Source: Spirogloea muscicola (Eukaryota > Streptophyta > Zygnematophyceae > Spirogloeales > Spirogloeaceae). From it: a stretch of DNA of 36,429 nt. The notes beneath the pieces are model-generated. The model ran no database searches. It saw nothing but the letters and a program-made list of their open reading frames with translations, and was not told the DNA's origin. Where the stretch lies: contig WELB01000157.1 of NCBI GenBank assembly GCA_009602725.1, positions 150,391-186,819 of the forward strand. Direction: 5' to 3'. This document shows positions 10,603-18,499 of this stretch, piece by piece (position 1 is the stretch's first letter; every line of letters starts with the position of its first letter). Both the position numbers and the translations under genes were made by a program.

Positions 10603-10882
10603 CCCGCAAGCCATCGTTGCATGCTATAGAATGCGGCTATCATTGAGTCTGCAGCACTCCCAGGCACTCGCGATTCATCAGCGTGCTGGTCGTCCATTAG
10701 CCCAGGCTAGTGGCTTCCGTGGTGGTGGTTTGGCTCCTCAGTATAGCTTGTCAGATATGCATGTGCTCACTCGGGGATATTTGTGTCCCCCCTAGCCAGC
10801 TCACTACCCAGTTAACAGGACATTTGTAAGGCTAGAATTGGCCTCCCTTTCAATTTCATGCGCACCGCGCGCCTTCTCTCTG
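10603..10882 (+). mobile_element. LINE 3' fragment with R-M-R-L-S-L tail domain
   Basis: The translation PQAIVACYRMRLSL...LAIHQRAGR...SDMHVLTRGY parallels residues encoded at 20034-20212 of the long copy. The expected stop after TRGY is lost, so the frame runs on for four codons. After a divergent UTR the element ends with the conserved 3' terminus (10837-10882: AATTGGCCTCCCTTTCAATT through CGCGCGCCTTCTCTC). It is an older, diverged copy. Confidence 0.7.
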
Positions 10883-10984
10883 GGGTGGCCAATCACAGCC
10901 GTCGCCCTCTACTGGAAGAGTCTTTCTTCTCGAGGTCACGCCACTGAGACGACGAATGAGCAATTTTTGAGGGGTTGAGGGCTG

Positions 10985-11115
10985 TCCGCTGTGGTCAGAA
11001 GAAAGGGCTCGCCCATTGAGGATATGGGCTGGAACAGCCAGCCCAAGAAAAAGAATGATAACAGTTCAAGAAGGGGGCTAAGCGAAGCACTTAGGTGAAG
11101 CACTAAGAAAGGCAA
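10985..11115 (-). repeat. Stem-loop 3' UTR module, minus orientation
   Basis: GGGCTCGCCCATTGAGGATA, GGGCTGG-AACAG-CCAGCCC and AAAGAATG occur in the reverse orientation of the module at 10466-10515. The following AAGAAGGGGGC and AGCACT also match its upstream part reversed. Confidence 0.6.
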
Positions 11116-11130
11116 GCACATCCCCCTAGC

Positions 11131-11770
11131 CCGTGGCCTGTATGGCCTGGTGTATCACTTCTACCACTTACCTACGACACCCCGCCACTGCTTGACCGGT
11201 ACCAACCCTGCTCGTCAACGTGGGTCATACTCCTTGATGCCGGCTCAAATGCTTTGCTGCTATTCTTTGGGCTACACTTTGAGCGGCCCGGGCATCAAGC
11301 TGGGGGTGTGCACCGATGCCATTATTGGCACAGGCACATAGAGCAGATGCAGACTCCTTAACAGAAGCTGAGCTAGGGTTGCTGTGTTCGCCATTCCACA
11401 CCAGGCCTGGTATGTCCACATGCGCAACAACCTCACCAATCTCATCTAATTGATACGTCTGAGCACCGACACAATGCCTACGACATACCTCCAATATGGA
11501 GGTGCAAATCATTCAGCAAAACGATTGACGAAGACACGACAGCCGAGGCGGCTGCTCATCGGCACTACGTCGGCACGTCTGACATACACATGCTGGCTGG
11601 CAGATCTCAAGAAGAAGCTTCTTCCAGAGAGGGACGGTGGCTGAAGGCCAGCACGAAGTGTGGACGTACAAACTTGGTCCAGATGCGAAAGCGGACATGA
11701 ATATAGATCCCAATAAACTCAAGAACAAAATCTTGGTAATTGACCTGCATGTCAACAACATGATAGCTGT
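11131..11770. other. Unassigned stretch with competing open frames
   Basis: This is the 3' side of the KDPG-aldolase gene. The minus strand is open at 11512-11225 (containing DEIGEVVAHVDIPGLVWNGE) and at 11761-11513. The plus strand is also open from about 11584 to 11816 with a protein-like composition (GPDAKADMNIDPNKLKNKIL). I cannot name any of these or decide which, if any, is coding. They could be 3' UTR, an older mobile-element remnant, or exons of a small gene. Confidence 0.3.
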
Positions 11771-14128
11771 TTATGTGTTTCTACAAACTGCTGCAGCAGC
11801 AGTTGTGCCCACATGAGCAGCTGCAGCAGCGTTTTGCTTGATCATCTTATAGTCTCTAGCCTCCATGGCCCTCTTGTCAAAGATGGCACTAGAGAGGACG
11901 ACTGCTAGCGCTCCTGCAGCAATGTAGGGAGCAACCATATCTGCAGAGAGAAAGCTCAGAGTAAGCTGCCTGCTGCTCTGGCACCTGATACTGACAAGAG
12001 CCCAAGGAATGCTGACAGGGCACAAGCGATCAATACACATGCGCACGCACGATCACATCAAATAGCAGCAGGAATAGAGCGCCCAAATACCTATATTGAT
12101 TCAGAATCTAACCCAAAAAGCGTAAACAGCGGACCTCACCGAGTTGTATTCCATGGGCAGGGACAAAAGATGCATCCCTCACGATGCGTGCCATTGCTTG
12201 GAGAAAGTCTGCACCCCCAGCTGCCTCTACCGGAAATATCTGCACAGACACGAGCACTTACTGTGAATGACTCCATATGAACAGGCTGAACACATCTGGC
12301 CCCTAGGCCCCATAGCTTAATCAGATCATCGCAAGGCAGAGCATTCACCTTTATTAAGTTAGCACCTCCTTTGTGTGCCTGCACAATCTGTCAGTCAACC
12401 AGATTGAGCTCAGAAGAGTTTAAGCAACCTGCCTAGATTCATTATTAATGCTGTACGTCATCACATCACATTGCCACTCAGCGCCACGTCACATGAGCAT
12501 ACCTCAGTTGGTGTCATGGCGCCAGGTATGAAGAGCACGGGGCGAGGCAGCCTACTACAGTGCTTGAATAATGCCTGCAGATATAAAGGGAGATGAGCAT
12601 GGAATGACAACATTCTGTGCTGGGTCCATTGAGCAGCCATTTAGCACCCTCTTGAGATTGTGATCCTCTTTCGAAGCATAAGGTGCTCAAGCGCACACTT
12701 CAAAGTGTGCTTGGCCTTCACCTCATTGTAGACAGGGCTTAACAGGAACTCTGCACCAGCTGCAGCCGCCAGGTCCGCCTCATGCCTTGTCAGCACTGTT
12801 CCTGCCTGACCAAGAATGCAACTCAACTGTCAATCCTCGCAGGTCCTGCCTGACCAGATCTCCGCTTTGATAGCGTCTCTGGATGTGACGAAGAGATAGC
12901 GTCAGTCTAGACCTTATATCAAAGTGTTCTAGAGTGGTCTCAGTGGTCTAGACTGAGTGGTCAATCTATGCCAGCAAGACCAATCAATCATAACGTTTAC
13001 ACTCTAACATATTGCAGCATCTGGATTCCTTACAAAGGTGCAGCATAGCCAGTGGTACTCCACACAACATGCAGGAAGCAAGTCTGAAAGGCAGGCTTTC
13101 ATACACCAATGCATGCTTGTGGATGACCGCCCTTCAAGGTACGAATAAGCTGTCAAAAGGCCAAGTGAATGCATAAGCTTGGAGCTTGAGCTTGAGCTCA
13201 AGGACATGTGATGACACAGACAGAGTACCTGTGATAGTCTGTTACAGCAAGTAATTGGTACTGCTGTAGGTCATGTATCACAGGAATAGTGGCAATTTAC
13301 TGGCTTGCACCAAATCTTTCAAGCCTTGGGAGGATTCTCGGTACAGTGGCTTACTTCAGGGGCATTCGGAGTGGTCATGGTCACCTCCAACTGAGACACA
13401 GCAATGAATAGAAACTTGTCACTATCTTGCATCAAGTACTTGGCAGTCCAGATCCCTGCCAGTAATGCACTTGATGCTATCAGCATGAAGGTGAAAGCCT
13501 AGGGTTTTGCTGCATACCATCTCAATGCCACCCTGTAGAGCAGCCTCTGCAGCCCTGCTAGCAACCTCAAAGCTGCAGCAACAGGAAGTGATGGCATATC
13601 ACTGTGGCTGGGGCGGCCAGGCTGCGAATATTAGGATAACAACAAATCCATTCTCTTCAAGAACAGCTAACTTGCGAGGACAAAGTGCGTTACACTGCAA
13701 AAGCTGGCTTGCATCACCTCCTGACGACTCACCCTTGACTGCAGACTTGTCTAGCTTGACTGAATTGTTCAGAGTGGTGTTCTGCTTGAGCAAGGCAGGC
13801 TTGGGTTAATCAATCATGAGTCACACCTGTCTGCCCTTAAGCAGGCGATGACACCCGACCTCCTCATGACAAGGATCATGCCAAGTCTTTGAGCTTCTCT
13901 CCTGCTGTCCAGAATTGATGAAGCTATTGGCTCCACTCGTTGATCGATCCGATATGAGCAGATGACTCGTGCTGACCTTGCAGGGTCTATAGGTCCCTCT
14001 GCTCTGTGATTTGGACTGGAACTTGACAGTTGCCCTCTTTGTTTGCTCCGTCTGAGAGACGAGCTGATGCTGTCCGCGACCGCAGATCCTGTCGTTGGGG
14101 CCAGTCTACTCATCATTTCGACCATCAC
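11771..14128 (-). CDS. KDPG/KHG aldolase-like protein
   Basis: This is a class I aldolase of the 2-keto-3-deoxy-6-phosphogluconate aldolase family, whose reaction yields pyruvate and glyceraldehyde-3-phosphate (Entner-Doudoroff pathway). Resolved minus-strand exons: 14128-13827, 13572-13518, 13390-13355, 12805-12722, 12574-12503, 12378-12349, 12239-12140, 11940-11771. Blocks in order: RRSGVIACLRA, ALQGGIEM-LEVTMTTP (the Glu is the family's acid/base residue), AGTVLTRHEADLAAAAGAEF, LFIPGAMTPTE, GANLIK-IFPVEAAGG (the Lys is the Schiff-base position), VLSSAIFDKRAM. It is closest to the plant subfamily, which shares VLSxAIFDKxAM. About 100 N-terminal residues rich in Ser and Arg may be an organelle-targeting extension. 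The short exon expected between 13355 and 12805 (about 15 residues) was not identified. One exon is only 30 bp. Confidence 0.87.
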
Positions 14129-14454
14129 ACAGGCCCGCCAGAGCCTCTAGGATCTTGCTCTCAAATGGCAAGTTCTGGGAGCTGACGAAGGCACCCTCGA
14201 GGCGTGAGCCAAAATCCCTTGTTGATCGGGAACAAGAAGGTGGGCTGATGGCCACCAATGGAGCTCAAAGCCACAGGGAAAGGGACTGCAGTGGCGTAAG
14301 CGAGGCCGTAGCAACGAATGGTATTGGACGGGGGGCGGCGGCGGAGTCTCCGCTGTGAGACGACGGCGGCGGGTGGCGGCGGCGGCGGCGAGGGGGGGGG
14401 CGCCTGGCAGAGCTTGAGACTGGGAGCAATTTGAGAGAGAAAGCGCGGCCAGAT
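14129..14454. other. Upstream region of the aldolase gene
   Basis: This stretch contains a GC-rich block at about 14325-14405 with GGC repeats and a run of nine or more G. Overlapping frames are open on both strands but show no recognisable domain. It is interpreted as promoter and 5' UTR of the minus-strand aldolase gene. Confidence 0.4.
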
Positions 14455-14867
14455 TGACTGACAGCGCTTCCAAGTTGACTGGTGGCTGGGAGAGGCCAGC
14501 CCAAAAGAATGTGCATTTGGGTGGTGAACATCGTTCGACCAACCTCAGCTGCCGTCTAACGAGGCGGCGGTCACCGTCTCGGGCGACCACTTCTAGCAGC
14601 ACATCGGGGCTTTGTCCATGCAGGCATGGACTGTAGTGTAGTTCTTTTTCGGCTCCTCTTTCTTTGGCTTCGGATATTGTCCATTCTTTTTGGGCTGGCT
14701 GTTCCAGCCCCTATCCTCAATGGGCAAGCTCTTCCTCTCTATGGGCGAGCACATTCTCTTTGTCCATTCGCTTTTGGCTGGCCTCTCCCAGCCATCGCCT
14801 TCTGGCCCCTTCAAACTTCGTTTCATTTTCTTTTTCCTGAGCTGGCCGATCACAGCCATCGCCCTCT
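14455..14867. repeat. Cluster of stem-loop 3' UTR modules
   Basis: One minus-oriented module lies at about 14480-14510 (GGCTGGGAGAGGCCAGCCC). Three plus-oriented variants follow at about 14680-14745 (GGGCTGGCTGTTCCAGCCCC, CCTCAATGGGC), 14760-14800 (TTGGCTGGCCTCTCCCAGCC) and 14838-14870 (GAGCTGGCCGATCACAGCC). Stem sequences drift between copies but pairing potential is kept. Confidence 0.6.
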
Positions 14868-15125
14868 ACTGGAAGAGAGAGAGAAGGCGCGCGGGGCGCA
14901 TGAATTGAAAGGGAGGCCAATTCAAGCCAATACATTGTTCAGGCAGAGTCGAGTGCAGACTAAACAATGCTACATAATACGGAGACCTAATCTAAGGTAG
15001 ATGACATTAGTACCCACGGGTGAGCACAAACAAATCTGACAAGCTAACTTGGGGAGCTGGAGCGCCGCCACGAAAGCCGGAGGCCTGACTTAGAGCGCGC
15101 CCTGCACGTTGATGAACTGGAAGAG
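14868..15125 (-). mobile_element. LINE 3' end, copy C, with 10-bp target-site duplication
   Basis: The insert at 14878-15115 is the reverse complement of about 20109-20346 and is nearly identical to it apart from a short deletion in the UTR near 14998. It includes the last 34 or so codons, the stop, the 3' UTR and a (TC)n tail. The 10-mer ACTGGAAGAG occurs directly on both sides (14868-14877 and 15116-15125). This is the signature of target-primed reverse transcription with 5' truncation. The near-identity makes it a young insertion. Confidence 0.85.
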
Positions 15126-15480
15126 ACTTCTTATTCTCCCAGGCATCGCCCCCTTCTGGGAGATCTTTCCTGGTTTCTTAGACATTGTGCTTTGGCCTCC
15201 CTTTCAATCCATGCGCACTGCACGCCTTCTCTATTTTGGAAAGTCGTCTAGAAACCCTTCTGTCAATGAAACGGTCATTTCGTCTTTCTGCAGCAGCAGT
15301 GATGAGGAGGGCCCCACTTTGTTTACTTTCTTCGGGCTGAGTTTTCACAGCCCTCGCCCCTTTAGATGAGCTTGCTACTTCTTGGACAATGATCCCCTGC
15401 TTCTTGCACTTTCTAGACCCTGTATATTCCATTGGGCTGGCCTCTCACAGCCATTGCCTTGAGAGCTGTTTCTTCCTTTC
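15126..15480 (+). repeat. Degenerate LINE 3' pieces
   Basis: Bases 15191-15232 match the conserved 3' terminus (TGGCCTCCCTTTCAAT...GCACGCCTTCTCT). Two drifted stem-loop modules follow at about 15335-15370 (GGGCTGAGTTTTCACAGCCC) and 15432-15460 (GGGCTGGCCTCTCACAGCC). No gene is seen. Confidence 0.55.
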
Positions 15481-15499
15481 AATCATCAGGATGACCCGC

Positions 15500-15760
15500 A
15501 TAGTGAGGTGCCCAGCTTCAACGCCGCCCGGTCGCTTGCTCAGGTGTTCCGCATGCGGCTGTCCGTTTCCTTCCAGCGTTACCAGGCTCACGCAGTGCAC
15601 CTGCATGCAGGCCGCGCTTTGGCTGCTACTTGTGGGTCTCGTTGGGATGCCTCTTTCCTCTTCCAGCTGCAAGTCACTCCGACTGCGGCTGCTGACTCGG
15701 GGGCATCACTTAGCGGGGGCATCACTTAGCGACCTCTATGTGCTTACTCGTGGTTACTGA
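15500..15760 (+). mobile_element. LINE tail fragment with internal 16-bp tandem duplication
   Basis: The translation SLAQVFRMRLSVSFQRYQAH...HLHAGRALAATCGSRW is the tail domain, and the stretch finishes with L-S-D-L-Y-V-L-T-R-G-Y-TGA. The unit GGGGGCATCACTTAGC is tandemly duplicated (15699-15714, 15715-15730), which shifts the reading frame between the two parts. It is a degenerate copy. Confidence 0.7.
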
Positions 15761-15824
15761 GCGGGTCAGCTTGGCAGCAAGGGATGTACATCTGTCAATG
15801 GGCTTGAGGAAAGACGCTTCCAGT

Positions 15825-16240
15825 AGAGGGCAATGGCTGCGAGAGGCTAGCCCAGGCAAAAGTATGAGCAGAGCTCGAAGGGGCCAGAGAAAGCACTAAA
15901 GCACACAGTGAGAATCAAGTGGCCGCGAGGTAATCAGTAACCCCTGTTGAGCAGCCGCAGGTCAGAGAAACTAGTCTCCGGGTAGCAGGTCCCCTGGCCA
16001 GAGCCAGAGGCTGCAGCCTCAAAACGCGCCTTTGTACTTGGCCACTCAGGCCCTCCATCACTCAATACACACTCAATGCCTTCTCTGGCAGAGCTGTGTG
16101 GTTTTGGCGCCTTCGGCCCGTTGGACCTTGTCCGGTCTTTCTGGGCTGGCTGTTTTCTACAGGGAAAGAAAGTGGCTCTCTCTAAGGGGCAAAGGCTGTG
16201 AACAGCCAGCCCGAAAGCATTGACAAGGTCCGAAGGGGCC
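15825..16240. repeat. LINE tail (minus) and stem-loop modules
   Basis: Bases 15934-16020 on the minus strand end F-S-D-L-R-L-L-N-R-G-Y-stop. A minus module lies at about 15825-15865. A plus/minus pair lies at about 16137-16215 (GGGCTGGCTGTT... facing ...AACAGCCAGCCC), again giving an inverted arrangement. Confidence 0.6.
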
Positions 16241-16278
16241 AAAAGGCTTTCTCAAAGCTTGCCCGGTAGGAGAATTGC

Positions 16279-17372
16279 TTAGTAACCTCTAGTGAGGAGC
16301 TGCGAATCAGAAAGACTAGCAGCCTGAAAGCAATCCCCCTGACAATAGCCAGAGGCTGCAGCAAGTGCACGGCCAGCACGCAGATGCAAGGCGTGGGCCA
16401 TGGATTGCTGGAGTGATATGGATAGGCGCATACCAAAGACCTGAGCTAACGAGCCAGCGGCGTGGAAGTCGGCCTGCTCACCTTGCCTGCGGGACACAGC
16501 GCGTCGCGCAAGACAGGCCGACTGGTCGAGCCACTGAGACACGATAACCTGGAGCACATGAACGGCCAGGCGGACGAACTCGTCCCCTTCCGGGTGGTCC
16601 CCGTACTTCAGCCACTTTGCCGCAAGTGGCGTTTGCACGCTGCATGTCCAGCCCTCGAGGCAGAAAGCCCCGGATTGGAGCGGTGCACCACACCTATGGT
16701 GACCACCGGCAATGTAGCGCCGGCCGCCGCCCGGCGTGGTGGCCACCAGGTCGACCTGCCGAGTATGGAGTCAGATGGCCTTGTGCAGGATAGGAATGAT
16801 GGACGTATGCCCCAGCGTCACAGGGTACCCAGCCTCAGAAAATGCCGAACATGGCATCCCTGAGGAGGTCACGGGCAGCAGATCGATCGCCTCCGTTTGC
16901 GCAGTGGAGGAGGACGTGCGCCACGAGCTCCGCTGGAAACGCCGCCCGTTCTCCGCACTCGCACTGCAGCACTCCTAGAAGACAGGGCGAGGGAAGTCTC
17001 AGGAGGCGATGGACGGCCGTGCGGAGGATCTCGTCTGGCATCCGCAGTGCGTCGTACAGCGGAAGAGCGAAGAGCCAGGCCGCCGCGCCAGGGGAGGATG
17101 CCGACCGCAGCCGGGCATGCCGTGAAGGCCGCCTTGTCGAGCTCGGCCATGTAACTACATGGCCGAGCTCGGCGGAGTGGGTCAGTTGCGCAAAGGGGAT
17201 CGCGCTCCCAGCCAGGGCTGGGTGCTCGGCGAGTAGCGGTAGCAGAGCAGAGCGTCACTTGGAAAGGCAGCGAACCGGTCTCCACTTCCGCCACCGCCTG
17301 CTGCAGCATAGGCCGCCCATCGAGGAGGAAGCGCTGTGACACCGACGCGGCGACCTGTGCTCCTCGGCCATG
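16279..17372 (-). pseudogene. LINE copy with frameshifts, minus strand
   Basis: Collinear with 19090-20212 of the long copy but broken in several places. In element order it shows AQVAASVSQRFLLDGRPMLQ at about 17370-17290, then MPDEILRTAVHRLL with the zinc-knuckle start CECG and RDLLRDAMFGI (17041-16835), then a gap around the nuclease core, then TPGGGRR...KWLKYGDHPEGD (16746-16550) and the tail ending L-S-D-S-Q-L-L-T-R-G-Y-TAA at 16279. It is 5'-truncated and abuts a second copy head to head at about 17366-17372. Confidence 0.8.
17138..17171. repeat. Perfect 16-bp inverted repeat with 2-bp spacer
   Basis: The left arm CGAGCTCGGCCATGTA and right arm TACATGGCCGAGCTCG are exact reverse complements separated by AC. 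It lies within the degenerate minus-strand LINE copy at a point where the alignment to other copies breaks, so it looks like a rearrangement scar and not a conserved site. Confidence 0.8.
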
Positions 17373-18153
17373 TCGGCCTCGGCTGCCGCTCGCTCGCCCG
17401 CGCCTGCAGGCCAGCGTACCCTGGCAGCTGGGCACAGGTCGCCGCGTCGATGGCACAGCGCTTCATCCTCGATGGGCGGCCCATGTTGCAGCAGGCGGTG
17501 GCGGAAGGGGCGGAGGTGGAGACCGGTCCGCTGCCATTCGAAGTGGCGCTCCGCTCGGCTCACCAAACGTTACCGGCCGAGCACCCAGCCCTGGCAGGGA
17601 GCGCGGTCCCATGTGCGCACTTGGTATCTGCGCACTTGGCCCACTCTGCCGACTTGCGAGCGCAGGCGCGGTACATGGCCGAGGTCGACAAGGCGGCCTC
17701 CACGGCCACGCTGCAGCTCCTCCCCCAGACAGACGTGCGCGGGCATGTCCGGCTGCGGTCGGCATCCTCCCCTGCCACGGCGGCCTGGCACTCGCCCTTC
17801 CCCTATACGACGCACTGCGGATGCCAGACGAGAGCTTCCGCCGGGAAAGCTTTGGGCAAGCGCCTTCTTGGAGTGCCACTTCTGTGGCCCGCGCGCTACA
17901 CCTTCGTGCCGGCCGCGCACTCGCTGCTGCCTCTGGCTCTGGCCAGGCCAGGGGACCCCCTTCCAGGCTTTTTTGGGCTGGCTGTTCCAGCCCCTATCCT
18001 CAGTGGCTGGCGGTCTCGCTGCAGCGCTCTTTGGCTCATGCGGTCCACGCGCGGGCTGGCCGTGCTATGGCTGCTGCTTCCGGGTCTCGGCAAAGTGCCG
18101 CTTCTCCTGCTCCGAGTTACTCTGATCTGCTGTTGCTCACACGTGGATACTGA
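17366..18153 (+). pseudogene. LINE copy with internal deletion, plus strand
   Basis: Starts with VGLGCRSLARACR and WAQVAASMAQRFILDGRPML, matching 19030-19130 of the long copy, and continues through RAQARYMAEVDKAAS to an LYDALRMPDESF block at about 17810-17835. It then jumps directly to a tail domain (ARALHLRAGRALAAASGSG), so the zinc knuckle and nuclease are deleted. A stem-loop module (17970-18005) and a second tail domain ending Y-S-D-L-L-L-L-T-R-G-Y-TGA (18153) follow. It is a mosaic of at least two insertions. Confidence 0.75.
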
Positions 18154-18499
18154 GCAGCCATCTGCATCTCCCTCTGCACCATCTTGCACTTTGTAGTGTA
18201 GTCCTTTTTCAGCACCTCTTTCTTTGGCTTTGAACATTGTCCATTCTTTTTGGGTTGGCTTTGCCAGCCCCTCTTCTCAATGGGCGAGCACCTTCTACAT
18301 TCAATGGGCGAGCTCTTTCTTCCAGGCGCCTAGCCTCTCTGATCTGCGGCTGCTTAGCAGGAAGAAGGCGCGCGGTGCGCATGGAATTATAAGGGAGGCC
18401 AATTCTAGCAGGGGTTACTTCTTCTTGGCCCCTTCGGACCAATCCTTTCGGGCTGGCTTTTCACAGCCCTTGCCCCCAATTGGGAGAGCCACTCACTCC
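18154..18499 (+). repeat. LINE 3' UTR, stem-loop modules and interrupted tail
   Basis: UTR follows the preceding TGA, with a module at about 18240-18300 (TTGGGTTGGCTTTGCCAGCCCC). A further tail S-L-S-D-L-R-L-L-S-R is split by a 45-bp insertion at 18361-18405, and another module lies at about 18445-18490 (CGGGCTGGCTTTTCACAGCCC). No host gene is seen here. Confidence 0.6.
18355..18411 (-). mobile_element. 45-bp minimal LINE 3'-end insertion with TAGCAG duplication
   Basis: The tail sequence CTTAGCAG|GGGTTACT, intact at 20-37, is interrupted here by 45 bases (18361-18405). They are the reverse complement of the conserved LINE 3' terminus (GAAGAAGGCGCGCGG ... GGGAGGCCAATTC). TAGCAG is present on both sides (18355-18360 and 18406-18411). 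The piece is the extreme of 5' truncation, keeping only the last 45 bases of the element. Confidence 0.75.
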
